A stretch of 64,000 bases of DNA from Maribellus sp. CM-23 (GCF_021354595.1 NZ_JADWYJ010000008.1:98681-162680), one strand, 5' to 3'; positions 1 through 9,416 are shown, numbered from the stretch's first letter. Program-made: numbers and translations. Notes: a model not told the origin generated them from the letters alone.

Positions 1-1609
1 AACGCGCATCCACCTCCATTCCGGCCACAATCTGATTGATTTCGGCAATCCGGTTACGGGCGTGTTCATTTTTTGCATCCAGCTCCAACGCTTTCTCATA
101 AAGCGCTTTTGAGTCAGGATATTTCTGTTCATCAAACTTTTTATCGGCCTGCGTCAGGTAACTATCAATGCTTTGTTTGGTGTAAAGAATCTGACGAATC
201 TCTTCCACCCGTTTTTTGGTACGAGGTTCATCGGGAACCAGCGTCAAAGCCTCTTCATAATTCGAAAGCGCGCTTGCATAATCTTCCTTTTTGTAGGCTT
301 TGTCACCTTCTACAATCAGGCGGTCAAAAGTCATTTGATTCAGGATGCCCTGCATAATTTTCCGCGTATCTTCAATCCTGCGGGTGGCTTCCAAATCGCC
401 CGGTTTGTATCCCAGTGCATTTTCAAACTGGGTAAGCGCGCGGTCGTAAAACTGCTTCGAGAACTGACGCTCCCCTTCCATCATGGCGTCTTTGTAGTTC
501 TTTTGCTTCTCGGCATCTTTCGCCTGGTTGGCGATCAAGCCGTTTATCTCATTGATCTTGTTTTTTGGGTATTGCTCATTGGGTCTTATCTCCAAAGCCT
601 TTTGGAACAAGCCCAGCGCTTCGTTGTAAAGTAATTCTTTAATCGATTGGTCTCCGTTGGCAATCAACTCCTGGTATTCCTGATCCAGCAGCTGCTGTTT
701 CTGAAGTGTCGTTATTTTCTTGATCTGATCGTTTACGTATTCATCAAACGGCTTGATGGAAAGTGCGCGGCTGTACGAATTTTTTGCATCGGGGTAATTA
801 CGCTGCGAAAAAGCCAGATCGCCTTCCTGTACCAATTTATTGAAACGCTCGAGCATAGCTTTATCCAGCTCTTCGGCGGCCATAATCAGGCCCAGAAGAT
901 CGTTGATTTCATTGATGCGGTCTTTCGGAAACTGTTCCTTCGGGAAAATTTTGCTGGCTGCTTTGTACCCGTCAAGCGCATTCAGAAACTCTTCATTTGA
1001 ATATTCTTTTCCGGCCTGCTCCAGTAATTTGTTGTATTCCTGACGCAACTCAGCCAGTTCGGCGCGGGTAAGTTTCGACATGTAATCGGCCCGTTTATCC
1101 ACAATTTGTGCCTGCAAAACAGCCTGCTCAATCAGTTTTTTTATCTGGGCATCGTTGTAATACAGCTCCTTAACGAAATTGTCGACACTCGGACTGTAAA
1201 AGATTTTCAGAATATTGTTTTCCGAAAAAGAAGCATCTATTCCGGGGATTTCGGTAAACAATGTAATATCAACCGGAAAGGGAGGAAAACGCGGATCGGT
1301 ATCCAAAACATTTTTCGGAACAGCCGTTTCAACCGCTATTTTTTGCGAGAAATGCCCCGCATGTTCAAAAACCAACTCGTACTTGTGGTTGTATTCCAAC
1401 TCCACTTTGTAGTGCCCATCGGCTCCAACTCCGTAATTATCCAAACGCAGGCCGTCGCGGTGCATCTGAATAATGGCTCCTTCGGGCGAGCCATCTTCAA
1501 CCGATATTTTACCTTCAACAGCCAAACCGCTACTTCGCTGAGCAAAAGCAGCGTTCACACTAAAAATCAATACAATAACAGCAAATGTCCGGACGTAAAT
1601 TCCCCTCAT
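1..1609 (-). CDS. Secreted TPR-like repeat protein (3' end outside window)
   Basis: The open frame runs from an ATG at 1609 off the left edge, so the C-terminus is missing. The product starts with a hydrophobic signal peptide of about 26 residues ending AFAQ. It is followed by a small beta-rich segment (about residues 27-100) resembling carboxypeptidase-regulatory-like folds. From about residue 165 on there are repeated helical units of 55-65 residues, with a recurring pattern of Y..A...Y..AL.L.P.......R..EIN. These look like degenerate TPRs. Proteins of this type in Bacteroidota usually sit in the periplasm or on the outer membrane and act as scaffolds; a C-terminal OmpA-like domain could lie outside the window, which cannot be seen. 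It is divergent from the antiporter gene at 1793. Function is unknown beyond a likely protein-protein interaction role. Confidence 0.8.
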   Translation of the reverse strand, partial: MRGIYVRTFAVIVLIFSVNAAFAQRSSGLAVEGKISVEDGSPEGAIIQMHRDGLRLDNYGVGADGHYKVELEYNHKYELVFEHAGHFSQKIAVETAVPKNVLDTDPRFPPFPVDITLFTEIPGIDASFSENNILKIFYSPSVDNFVKELYYNDAQIKKLIEQAVLQAQIVDKRADYMSKLTRAELAELRQEYNKLLEQAGKEYSNEEFLNALDGYKAASKIFPKEQFPKDRINEINDLLGLIMAAEELDKAMLERFNKLVQEGDLAFSQRNYPDAKNSYSRALSIKPFDEYVNDQIKKITTLQKQQLLDQEYQELIANGDQSIKELLYNEALGLFQKALEIRPNEQYPKNKINEINGLIANQAKDAEKQKNYKDAMMEGERQFSKQFYDRALTQFENALGYKPGDLEATRRIEDTRKIMQGILNQMTFDRLIVEGDKAYKKEDYASALSNYEEALTLVPDEPRTKKRVEEIRQILYTKQSIDSYLTQADKKFDEQKYPDSKALYEKALELDAKNEHARNRIAEINQIVAGMEVDAR

Positions 1610-1792
1610 AAAAACGCACTTAATTATAAACAAACGAAAATAAGACTATTTAATTATCCAATATTAAAAATGCAGGCTGAATTTAAAACAGCAACATCTT
1701 TTTATAATTTGCAGGAAACAGTCCGCATTTTTTGACACTTTTAAATTCAAAAGTATTATTTTGCCTTATCCTAAAATTTTCGACATACAATT

Positions 1793-3259
1793 ATGGTCAA
1801 AAAAGAAGCAACACTTCTGCTGGCATTGCTGCCAATTCTCATCCTGATTTTTCTGCTTACCCTGAATGTGATTTTATTTGAAGACACGCTGGCCGGTGCC
1901 AACCAGATTGCACTGATGCTTGCTGCTGCGGTGGCCGGCTTGGTAGCCACTAAACTGGGGTACGGATGGGGCGAAATCAGCGCGAAGATTGTTTCAACCA
2001 TCGGATCTGCCATGCCCTCTATTTTGATTCTTTTACTGATTGGTTCGCTGGCCGGGACCTGGCTGATCAGCGGTGTTGTTCCCGCCATGATTTACTACGG
2101 ACTTGATCTGATCAGCCCCAAGCTGTTTCTGTTTACGGCCGTTGTGGTAAGCTCGATTGTGAGCGTGGCCACCGGAAGCTCCTGGTCAACGATTGCCACC
2201 ATTGGCGTGGCACTGTTGGGAATCGGGCAAGCCATCGGGATAAACGAAGCGATTGTGGCCGGAGCCATTGTCAGCGGGGCCTATTTTGGCGATAAAATGA
2301 GCCCGCTGAGCGATACCACCAACCTGGCACCTGCCATGGCCGGAACGGATCTTTTTACTCATATTCGTTACATGATGTTTACTACTGTTCCCACCCTGAT
2401 CATTACCCTGATCATTTTTCTGGTGATCGGATTTCGCTACGATTTTTCAACGGCTGTGGTAGATGTGGAAAATGTAAAAACAGCCATTGCCGGAACCTTC
2501 AATACTTCTCCCCTGCTTTTTGCTGTTCCGGTAGTCTTACTCGGTGTCATTATTTTGAAAGTGCCACCGCTGCCTTCGCTTTTTATAGGAACCTTGCTGG
2601 GGGGTGTTTTTGCCGTTATTTTTCAGCCGCATATAATCGAAGAAGTGGCCGGACACCTTGAAAATTATGCGACTGCCTCTTATTATTCCGTTATGCAGGC
2701 CATGTTTGGCGACATTAGTCTTACCACCCCCGATGAAAACGTAAACGATTTGCTGAGTACATCGGGAATGAGCGGAATGCTCGATACGGTTTGGCTGATC
2801 CTGTCGGCCATGATTTTTGGCGGCGTAATGGAATCGGCCGGATTGCTGAAACGAATTACCCAGCCCATTGTAAAATATGCACAAAGTACGGGCAGCCTGG
2901 TGGCTTCAACGGTGGGCACCTGTTTGTTTTTCAACACCACTGCCTCCGACCAGTACATTGCCATTGTGGTACCGGGCCGCATGTACCGAAAAACATTTGA
3001 AGAAAAAGGACTGAAGCCCGAAGTACTGAGCCGCACCCTGGAAGACAGCGGGACCGTAACTTCCGTGCTTATCCCGTGGAATACCTGTGGGGCAACGCAG
3101 TCGAGGGTGCTGGGTGTGGACACCTGGGCTTACGCACCCTATGCTTTTTTTAATATCATCAGCCCGTTTATGACCATGTTGTTTGCCTACCTGAATATCA
3201 AAATCAGAAGGTATGCCGCCGGCGAGAAACCGAAAGCGGTTGAGCAGGAAGAGGATTAA
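1793..3259 (+). CDS. nhaC: Na+/H+ antiporter, NhaC family
   Basis: The 488-residue product is an integral inner-membrane protein with about 11-12 hydrophobic segments spread over its whole length. Polar residues typical of NhaC-type antiporters are present, including SVATGSSWSTIAT around residue 125, GAYFGDKMSPLSDTTN around residue 163, and the later TASDQYIAIV and WNTCGATQS motifs. The family exchanges external protons for internal sodium and supports pH and sodium homeostasis. Length is normal for the family. The gene stands alone, divergent from the TPR-like gene, with an intergenic space of 183 bp. The substrate (Na+ rather than an amino acid or malate/lactate coupling) is assigned by family resemblance only. 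Confidence 0.9.
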   Translation: MVKKEATLLLALLPILILIFLLTLNVILFEDTLAGANQIALMLAAAVAGLVATKLGYGWGEISAKIVSTIGSAMPSILILLLIGSLAGTWLISGVVPAMIYYGLDLISPKLFLFTAVVVSSIVSVATGSSWSTIATIGVALLGIGQAIGINEAIVAGAIVSGAYFGDKMSPLSDTTNLAPAMAGTDLFTHIRYMMFTTVPTLIITLIIFLVIGFRYDFSTAVVDVENVKTAIAGTFNTSPLLFAVPVVLLGVIILKVPPLPSLFIGTLLGGVFAVIFQPHIIEEVAGHLENYATASYYSVMQAMFGDISLTTPDENVNDLLSTSGMSGMLDTVWLILSAMIFGGVMESAGLLKRITQPIVKYAQSTGSLVASTVGTCLFFNTTASDQYIAIVVPGRMYRKTFEEKGLKPEVLSRTLEDSGTVTSVLIPWNTCGATQSRVLGVDTWAYAPYAFFNIISPFMTMLFAYLNIKIRRYAAGEKPKAVEQEED

Positions 3260-3440
3260 TTTTCAGTATTTAGTTGCCATTGGTCATTTGGAAATCAGAA
3301 AGATTAAAAGTTTATTATTTTGCACCGTGGCTTTAGCCCGATGATTTGAGAATATTTCAGATTAAAATGCTTTAGCCGTTAACTATTCTGATTGAGGGCT
3401 AAGGTAACATCTATTTTAAGCCCTAATCACCAATCTACTA

Positions 3441-3460
3441 ATATTAACAATAGTTAATAT
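3441..3460. promoter_or_regulatory. Perfect 8-bp inverted repeat, operator candidate for the XRE cassette
   Basis: ATATTAAC (3441-3448) and GTTAATAT (3453-3460) are exact reverse complements separated by 4 bases. The palindrome ends about 15 bases upstream of the -33-like element of the promoter driving the three-gene cassette at 3511. Size and position suit a dimeric XRE-type regulator such as the one encoded at 4476-4763. Binding by that protein is inference. Confidence 0.5.
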
Positions 3461-3474
3461 ATTTATCAACAAAT

Positions 3475-3506
3475 ATTGCAACTCACTCCTTAATGTATTA
3501 CATTTG
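3475..3506 (+). promoter_or_regulatory. Bacteroidota-type promoter with near-leaderless start
   Basis: TACATTTG at 3499-3506 matches the Bacteroidota -7 element TAnnTTTG. ATTG at 3475-3478 lies 20 bases upstream and resembles the -33 element. The ATG of the next gene begins at 3511, only four bases after the -7 box, so the transcript would be leaderless or nearly so. Consensus and spacing are known for the phylum; use in this strain is inferred. Confidence 0.55.
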
Positions 3507-3510
3507 AAAC

Positions 3511-4302
3511 ATGAGTTTTAAAATTGAACTTAAAGGAATTAGTTTATTGGATCGGTTTGACAATATTGTTTTTGCAGAAAAACAAACTAATATTAAAAAG
3601 TTAAGCAAGCTTTTTAAGTCAGCTAGTTCTCAAGAACGCAGATTTCAACAATCATTGAATCTTGATTCTGTTCTTGAACAAAAAATTTATTTTTCAGATG
3701 AAGAAATCCAGGCAGCCATAAAGAGGCTTGAAAAGAATGATGATTTATCTAAAACATCTGCTGCGGGATTTAATTTGGCTATTCAGTTTAATGGAGATAC
3801 CGATATAGAAACTAGCAACAGAGAGTATAACTCATGGTATGAGGTTCTCAACAAAGTAGAACCAGTTCGTCATTTCCATTATCCAGACAAATATTCTCTG
3901 TTTCTTATGGAACAGGAGCCATTTGTATTATTTCTTATTAAGGCTATTTTAAGTTTATTTTTTCCAAGCTTTAGACAAGAATGGCTTTCAAAAGTACCAG
4001 ATCCATCTTACATTTTGAGCAATTATGAAGCTGATATTCAGGAAAAAATAATAGCTGATTTATACATTAGGAATGCTATCAGATCAATAAAAAATGATCT
4101 AATTTCTAACTTTAAATCATTACACTTAATATCAATCCAAACTCACTTAAAAGAAGTTCTATTTGAATATTTTGATATTGTTTTCTCTCTCAAAAAAGAG
4201 GTTGTTTTGATTTCCAAACATGTTATCAATTCTATAACAACATCTTTAATTAAACACAATGACGAGAGAAGAAACATTAGATATATATCGGTTACTTGTT
4301 GA
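3511..4302 (+). CDS. Uncharacterised protein, first gene of XRE-regulated cassette
   Basis: This 263-residue product matches no family I recognise. The first third is charged and probably helical. A central stretch around residues 140-155 (LFLIKAILSLFFPSF) is hydrophobic enough for a membrane-associated helix but has no clear signal peptide. The C-terminal third is again helical, with many Leu/Ile. By eye the gene is markedly richer in A+T than the antiporter gene before it and the polymerase gene after it, which suggests acquisition by transfer. Its last 44 bases overlap the next gene in another frame, so the two are likely translationally coupled. The layout (unknown large, unknown small, HTH) resembles toxin-antitoxin or small defence modules, but no function can be assigned from sequence. 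Confidence 0.7.
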   Translation: MSFKIELKGISLLDRFDNIVFAEKQTNIKKLSKLFKSASSQERRFQQSLNLDSVLEQKIYFSDEEIQAAIKRLEKNDDLSKTSAAGFNLAIQFNGDTDIETSNREYNSWYEVLNKVEPVRHFHYPDKYSLFLMEQEPFVLFLIKAILSLFFPSFRQEWLSKVPDPSYILSNYEADIQEKIIADLYIRNAIRSIKNDLISNFKSLHLISIQTHLKEVLFEYFDIVFSLKKEVVLISKHVINSITTSLIKHNDERRNIRYISVTC

Positions 4303-4471
4303 ACTTAAAATTGGAGATTCAATACCAGAAAAAAATAAAAAAGAATTAGACCGCTCCATTAGCTATCTGGAAGAAAACCTTAAAAAGAGTGATTTTAAAA
4401 AAGTAAAGTTTAATACTGAAATAATTGGGACAATTGCCACCATATTTAGGGCGTGGCTTTTCCCTCCCTAG
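4259..4471 (+). CDS. Small uncharacterised protein, second gene of XRE cassette
   Basis: A 70-residue product, mostly charged and helical (many Lys/Glu), with a hydrophobic C-terminus around residues 55-70. The ATG at 4259 lies inside the 3' end of the preceding gene, and the TAG at 4469-4471 is followed after four bases by the ATG of the HTH gene. This packing supports a real gene although it is short and unrecognised. It could be an antitoxin, an accessory subunit or an inhibitor of the 263-residue protein. Nothing in the sequence decides between these. Confidence 0.55.
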   Translation: MTREETLDIYRLLVELKIGDSIPEKNKKELDRSISYLEENLKKSDFKKVKFNTEIIGTIATIFRAWLFPP

Positions 4472-4475
4472 AATT

Positions 4476-4763
4476 ATGAAATTAGGACCGACCATAAGGA
4501 GATTGAGAAAAGAAAAAAACATTAGGCAAATAGATTTTGCGAAACAATGCGGTATTTCTCAGACTTATCTATCACAATTAGAAAACGATGACAGAAACCC
4601 CACCATTGACGTGCTGGAAAGAATAAGTAAGGTTCTAGAAGTTCCTTATCCTGTACTATCTTTTCTTTCGTTGACTGAAGACGATGTTTCTGAAGAAAAA
4701 CGCGACATGTATCAACGAATGCAAAAAGTTATGTTTGGTCTCGTTGAGGATGTATTTTTATAA
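4476..4763 (+). CDS. XRE-family helix-turn-helix transcriptional regulator
   Basis: From the ATG at 4476 the product has 95 residues. I prefer this start over the upstream in-frame codon at 4425 because the HTH fold begins directly with MKLGPTIRRLRKEKNIRQ and because it follows the previous stop by four bases. Residues 5-60 form a complete HTH_3/Cro-CI domain, including the turn QCGISQTYLSQLENDDRNP. The short C-terminal tail is acidic and helical. It is likely the autoregulator of the cassette, acting at the palindrome 3441-3460 (inference). The gene ends 60 bases before the stop of the convergent polymerase gene. Confidence 0.85.
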   Translation: MKLGPTIRRLRKEKNIRQIDFAKQCGISQTYLSQLENDDRNPTIDVLERISKVLEVPYPVLSFLSLTEDDVSEEKRDMYQRMQKVMFGLVEDVFL

Positions 4764-4822
4764 AAAGTACCTATGTACTTTGCTTCGAGTAAATGACAAT
4801 AAAAAATTGGTTCAATTCCTTT

Positions 4823-7800
4823 TTAATGTCTCAAAATCCAACCGTTTAATATTTCCTCAGTTTTCCCTCGCAACGCCATTGTTTTGGGTACTTTCAAACG
4901 CGTTGACGGCTCTTCCATGTTTTCATTGGGCAAACGGTACAGCTCTGTTGTTTCGATGCTGATAAAGCCAAATTCTTCCATCACTTTTCCTTTAATGAAG
5001 TAACAACCACCGCCTCTGAAAGGATATTTTTCAGCCACAGTCGGAAACTGAACCGTATCGATCCAGTGGCCTTCAAAATCGATAAAAACACCAAAAGTCA
5101 TGCTTTTGCCATTGCCGGAGCGTGTGTATTTCACATTGACCAAGCTTCCGACAATCGACACATGTTGTCCAATCAGCCCCGTTAAATCAGCCGCCACTGT
5201 CTGCGGAAGTTTTAGCTCTTCCAATAAACCAAAAGGCGAACGCGTAACCGGAAATCCCAACAATTCAATTTCATCGTATGCATCTTCCAGCGGATGGTAG
5301 TAAAGATCGGGAATGGTAAACTCCTTTACCTCCTGTTGGAAAAGGGTTCGTTCGGGCGCCGTTTTTTTTGATTTGGAGAGGATGAAATGCGCATTCCAAA
5401 GCAGTTCTTTTTTTGATTTTCCGGTAAAGTTAAAAGCACCCACACGAATCAGAATACTGACTTGCTCGAGCGAAACCGGCACACGCAATAAGAAATCCTG
5501 CAAACTTCGGAAATAACCGCTTCGCCGGCGTTCTGTTAAAACAGCATCGATAGTAGTTGCTTCAAGGCTCTTCAAAAAGCCCAGCCCGAGAAAGATCACT
5601 TTTCCGCCGATCACCGTTTCTTCATTGCTGCGATTCACGCAAGGCGGAAAGATCTTGCCTCCGTTCATGCGCGCTTCGTGCACATACAATTCGGTCCGGT
5701 AAAAACCACCACCGTTATTAATGGTGGCCACCAGGTATTCGAGCGGATAATAAGCTTTCAGAAACAGTGCCTGATAACTTTCCACGGCATACGAAGCCGA
5801 GTGCCCTTTGGAAAATGCATAATTGGCAAAACTCTCTATCTGTGTCCAAACCCGTTGTACCAAACCACGGTCGTACCCTTTTTCGGCACAATTGGAGAAA
5901 AACTTATCGTGCACCTTTCCGAATTCGTTGCGCTGCTTGAATTTCCACGACATTCCCCGCCGTAAAATATCGGACTCGGCCAATGTTAACCCGGCAAACA
6001 GGTGGGCTACTTTGATCACATCTTCCTGGTACACCATTACCCCGTAGGTTTCTTCGAGCAGGTGGTACAATTCGGGTGCTTCATTTCGGGCTGCCACACA
6101 ACGGCTCCGGTCGCGGTAACGCAAAATATATTCGCGCATCATTCCGCTTTGCGCCACCCCCGGGCGAATGATCGAACTGGCAGCCACCAGCCGCAGGTAA
6201 TCGTCGGCTTCGAGCTTGGTCAATAACATTCGCATAGCCGGAGACTCCACGTAAAAACAACCAATGGTATTTCCGTGTTTCAGTAGCTCTTTTACCTGTT
6301 CATCTTTCTTGAAAGCGGGTAAATCATGGATATCAATTTCGTCGCCCTTGTTTTCGCGGATGATGCTGATTGCATCTTCAATTTTACTGAGTCCGCGCTG
6401 ACCGAGAATATCAAATTTGGCGAAGCCCAGGTCTTCCGCTTCAATCATACTAAAATGAACCGTTGGAAAACCTTTGGGCGGCATAATGGTGGCGGTATAA
6501 GCGCTTATCGGTTCTTCTGAAATCAAGATTCCGCTGGAATGAACACTCAGGTGCGACGGAAACCCGTGAATGAGTTTGCTGTATTTCAGCACCAGCCGGC
6601 CAATGTCATCCAGCTCCTGAAAATCTTTTACCGCTTGTAGCTTTTCTATTTCGAGGGCAGGCAGGCCAAAAACTTTCCCCAGTTCACGCACCATCGATTT
6701 GTATTGAAAGGTGATGTAAGTTCCGACCAAAGCCACGCGATCCCAGCCATAACGATCGAAAATATAGCGCGTAATATGATCGCGGTCGCGCGAAGCAAAA
6801 TCGATATCAAAATCGGGTGGGCTTTTTCGCGAAGGGTTGATAAAACGTTCAAAATACAGATCGAGTTCAACAGGATCGACATCGGTAATACGAAGCAAAT
6901 AAGCGATCATACTGTTGGCACCACTTCCCCGCCCCACGTAGTAACAGCCCTGACTGCGTGCGCACTGAACCAGGTCCCAGTTGATCAGAAAATAAGCGGC
7001 AAAATCCATCTGCTTGATAATAGACAGCTCTTTTTCCATTCGCTCGACTACTTTGGGCGAAGGCTCGCCGAAACGATAGCCGATACCTTCCCACGCCATT
7101 TTTCGCAACAGAATAAAATCCTCGGCAGGCGAGCTCATAAAACACTTTTTATTTTTTGATTTTTTAAACGTGAATTCGATGCAACAGCTATCGATAAGCC
7201 TTAGGGTATTTTGAATCAGTTGCGGAAAATCGCGGAATTGCTCGTAAATATCCTGCCGCGGCCACATAATCTCATCGGGGCTGGCCTCCTCGCTTTTGGA
7301 CAGAAGGCTTAACAGGGTATTGTTATCGATGGCACGCAGCAAGCGATGTACATTAAAATCGCGTTTATTCCGGAAAGTTACCGACTGGAGTACCACCAGT
7401 TTTTCCGGGTATTTCCGAAGGTCGCCAAACACACGGTTAACCTGCGAAGGCCGCACCCCGATAAATTCATTTTCTTTTAAATCCGTAGGATGAACCGCCC
7501 CGATGGGGTAAATAAAATACGCATTACCGATCTCCGGCGCCCGGTCGGGAATCTTTTTCCCTGAATGCAGATGACAGATTAGATGCTCGTTCATCGCACG
7601 GAAGCCATCGTTGTTGCGGGCAATCCCCACGTATTTTTGCTGTGCACCGTTCCGGAAATCGATGCCGACTACCGGCTTGATATCCTTGGCGGTACAAAGC
7701 CGGATAAAATCGATGGCCGCCGAAGTATTATTTATATCAGTAAGTACCAGCGAGCGGTAACCTTTCTCAATGGCTTCCTGGATAAGTGCGTCAATCGAAA

Positions 7801-7846
7801 TCGTTCCGTACTTGTAACTGAAATATGTATGGCAATTTAGTAACAT
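4823..7846 (-). CDS. DNA polymerase III alpha subunit-like, error-prone type (DnaE2-like)
   Basis: The 1007-residue product is a C-family DNA polymerase. It has an N-terminal PHP-like domain (about 1-220), the polymerase palm with VGRGSGA at 304-310 and the catalytic aspartates in PDFDIDF at 344-350, fingers, a helix-hairpin-helix region and a C-terminal OB-fold (about 880-960). The PHP metal-binding motifs are degenerate: only one His near the start (CHTYFS), and LTDIN where replicative enzymes have LTDHG, so PHP nuclease or metal functions are probably lost. It is shorter than typical replicative DnaE. With DinB (8058) and a LexA-like repressor (9820) it forms the damage-inducible mutagenesis set common in Bacteroidota, analogous to ImuB-DnaE2 translesion synthesis in other phyla. 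The functional role is inference from family and context. Confidence 0.88.
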   Translation of the reverse strand: MLLNCHTYFSYKYGTISIDALIQEAIEKGYRSLVLTDINNTSAAIDFIRLCTAKDIKPVVGIDFRNGAQQKYVGIARNNDGFRAMNEHLICHLHSGKKIPDRAPEIGNAYFIYPIGAVHPTDLKENEFIGVRPSQVNRVFGDLRKYPEKLVVLQSVTFRNKRDFNVHRLLRAIDNNTLLSLLSKSEEASPDEIMWPRQDIYEQFRDFPQLIQNTLRLIDSCCIEFTFKKSKNKKCFMSSPAEDFILLRKMAWEGIGYRFGEPSPKVVERMEKELSIIKQMDFAAYFLINWDLVQCARSQGCYYVGRGSGANSMIAYLLRITDVDPVELDLYFERFINPSRKSPPDFDIDFASRDRDHITRYIFDRYGWDRVALVGTYITFQYKSMVRELGKVFGLPALEIEKLQAVKDFQELDDIGRLVLKYSKLIHGFPSHLSVHSSGILISEEPISAYTATIMPPKGFPTVHFSMIEAEDLGFAKFDILGQRGLSKIEDAISIIRENKGDEIDIHDLPAFKKDEQVKELLKHGNTIGCFYVESPAMRMLLTKLEADDYLRLVAASSIIRPGVAQSGMMREYILRYRDRSRCVAARNEAPELYHLLEETYGVMVYQEDVIKVAHLFAGLTLAESDILRRGMSWKFKQRNEFGKVHDKFFSNCAEKGYDRGLVQRVWTQIESFANYAFSKGHSASYAVESYQALFLKAYYPLEYLVATINNGGGFYRTELYVHEARMNGGKIFPPCVNRSNEETVIGGKVIFLGLGFLKSLEATTIDAVLTERRRSGYFRSLQDFLLRVPVSLEQVSILIRVGAFNFTGKSKKELLWNAHFILSKSKKTAPERTLFQQEVKEFTIPDLYYHPLEDAYDEIELLGFPVTRSPFGLLEELKLPQTVAADLTGLIGQHVSIVGSLVNVKYTRSGNGKSMTFGVFIDFEGHWIDTVQFPTVAEKYPFRGGGCYFIKGKVMEEFGFISIETTELYRLPNENMEEPSTRLKVPKTMALRGKTEEILNGWILRH

Positions 7847-8057
7847 AAAAATGCGTTAATGCTTTAATACGAGAATGCTTAAATGAGCTTCGCACCTATA
7901 GTTGCTAGCTTTTAGCTTAAAAACATCAAACCCAGAAACACTGAAAACTGAGACTGGATACTGAGACTTTTCTTCTTTTCCTTCATCAATCTTAAATCGT
8001 TAATCATCATTCGTTATTCTGTACAATAAAGTTTCCCTTGGGGGATCTAGGAGGTTT

Positions 8058-9272
8058 TTACATCCTCCGGTGTGCGGGTACACCCGGCGACAGCCCGTTA
8101 AAAGGATTTATCGCCTGCCCAACTCCGCGGATGCCAAGTGTAGATGCCCGAAAAATGGCATCCTGTCCAAAACGGTTGCGCATTTTATCCATTTGCTGAT
8201 ACAGGCGGATCAGTTTGGTATTGTCCTCAAACAACCGCATCTGGTAACTCCCGCCAATTAAATGGCTAAACCGGACCCCCACCAAACGCACCAAAACCCG
8301 CCGGCTATAAAGCTGATCAAAAAGCTCCATCACTGTTTCAATCAAGGTATGATCGAGCGAAGTGTAATAAATCCGCTTTTGTCGGGTACGTGTATCAAAA
8401 TCAGAGTAACGTACGGTTACGGTTACACACGAAGTAAGTTTGTTGCTGTTTCGCAACTGAAATGCCAGCTTCTCGGTCATCGACAATAACAGGTTTTTCA
8501 GGGCCACTACGTCAATCGTATCTTTCTCGAAAGTAAGCGACGACGAGATGGATTTTCGCTCGCTGTAAGGCTCCACCAGCGAGTTATCAATCCCTTGTGC
8601 CTTTTTCCAAAGCGCAACTCCATTTTTACCCATCACTTTCTCCATCAGCTCAACGGGCATTTCCTGAATCGTCTTCACGTACTTAATGCCCATACTTAGC
8701 AGCATTTTGTAGGTTTGATCGCCTACCATCGGTATTTTCTTTACCACCAGCGGCGCCAAAAAACTCTTCTCCTTCCCTTCTTCAATCTTCACATGGTTGT
8801 TGGGCTTTACTTCGTTGGTAGCCACTTTCGATACGGTTTTGTTGGTCGAAAGGCCAAACGAAATAGGCAAATGTGTTTCTTTAATGATCCGGTCGCGCAG
8901 TTCCTGTGCCCATTTGTAACTACCGTAAAACTTGTCCATTCCCGTTACATCAATGTAAAACTCGTCGATGGAAGATTTTTCGTACAGTGGTGCCTGTTCG
9001 CTGATCATCTCAGTAATCGTATCCGAGAACTTGCTGTAAATGGAGCTGTTCCCTCTTACCACAATTGCATGCGGACAAAGTTGCTGTGCCATTCGCATAG
9101 GCATGGCCGAATGCACTCCGTATTCGCGGGCTTCGTAACTACAGGCAGCTACTACCCCGCGTCCGCTGGTGCCTCCAACCAACACCGGCTTCCCTTTTAG
9201 CTCCGGGTTCATCAGCCGTTCACACGACACAAAAAAGGTGTCCAGATCAATATGTACAATATTTCTGTTCAA
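8058..9272 (-). CDS. dinB: Y-family DNA polymerase IV (DinB)
   Basis: The 404-residue product has the Y-family catalytic residues: IVHIDLDTFF at the N-terminus and SSIDEFYID near residue 103, so it should be an active translesion polymerase rather than an inactive ImuB homologue. Palm, fingers, thumb and little-finger regions are all covered. QMRLF near residue 350 resembles a beta-clamp-binding motif. The frame opens with a TTG at 9272-9270; alignment to the family start M.R.IVHID favours this codon, and no ATG lies just upstream. The gene lies upstream of the DnaE2-like gene on the same strand with a 211-bp gap containing no gene. A palindrome at 9299-9313 lies just upstream and may carry repressor control. 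Confidence 0.92.
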   Translation of the reverse strand: MNRNIVHIDLDTFFVSCERLMNPELKGKPVLVGGTSGRGVVAACSYEAREYGVHSAMPMRMAQQLCPHAIVVRGNSSIYSKFSDTITEMISEQAPLYEKSSIDEFYIDVTGMDKFYGSYKWAQELRDRIIKETHLPISFGLSTNKTVSKVATNEVKPNNHVKIEEGKEKSFLAPLVVKKIPMVGDQTYKMLLSMGIKYVKTIQEMPVELMEKVMGKNGVALWKKAQGIDNSLVEPYSERKSISSSLTFEKDTIDVVALKNLLLSMTEKLAFQLRNSNKLTSCVTVTVRYSDFDTRTRQKRIYYTSLDHTLIETVMELFDQLYSRRVLVRLVGVRFSHLIGGSYQMRLFEDNTKLIRLYQQMDKMRNRFGQDAIFRASTLGIRGVGQAINPFNGLSPGVPAHRRM

Positions 9273-9298
9273 AATGTCGATATTATCGTCAATATTCC

Positions 9299-9313
9299 GA
9301 CTATAATTTAGTC
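9299..9313. promoter_or_regulatory. Palindrome GACTA-N5-TAGTC upstream of dinB
   Basis: GACTA and TAGTC arms are exact inverted repeats around a 5-base centre, 26 bases upstream of the dinB start codon. A second imperfect inverted repeat (GTCG-ATATT / AATATTCCGAC) lies at about 9276-9301. Both are reasonable sites for the LexA-like repressor encoded at 9820, but no second copy upstream of the DnaE2-like gene was found, so the assignment is tentative. Confidence 0.35.
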
Positions 9314-9339
9314 ATTATTTTTATCTTTATGCTGAAAAA

Positions 9340-9364
9340 AGTTGGAAGATAGGAGTGGGAAGTT
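9340..9364 (+). repeat. Left terminal inverted repeat of the four-helix-bundle element
   Basis: This 25-base purine-rich segment starts AGTTGGAAGATAGG. It matches the reverse complement of 9789-9813 at 20 of 25 positions by hand alignment. Together they bracket the frameshifted four-helix-bundle gene. In transcripts the two would pair into one long stem with the gene in the loop, as described for IVP-type intervening sequences. Confidence 0.6.
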
Positions 9365-9416
9365 TGAAGCACGAAGATGGAAGAACCAGAAAGTTTAATT
9401 AAAAAAAACATATAAA

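Noticed and set aside
73..1735. Several plus-strand frames at the left edge
   Set aside because: They lie opposite the TPR-like gene, which has a signal peptide and clear repeat periodicity; the plus frames look like shadows.
3310..3420. GGCTTTAGCCC / GCTTTAGCC / GGGCTAAGG segments as an insertion-sequence end
   Set aside because: The short similar motifs are imperfect and no transposase, target duplication or second end is visible.
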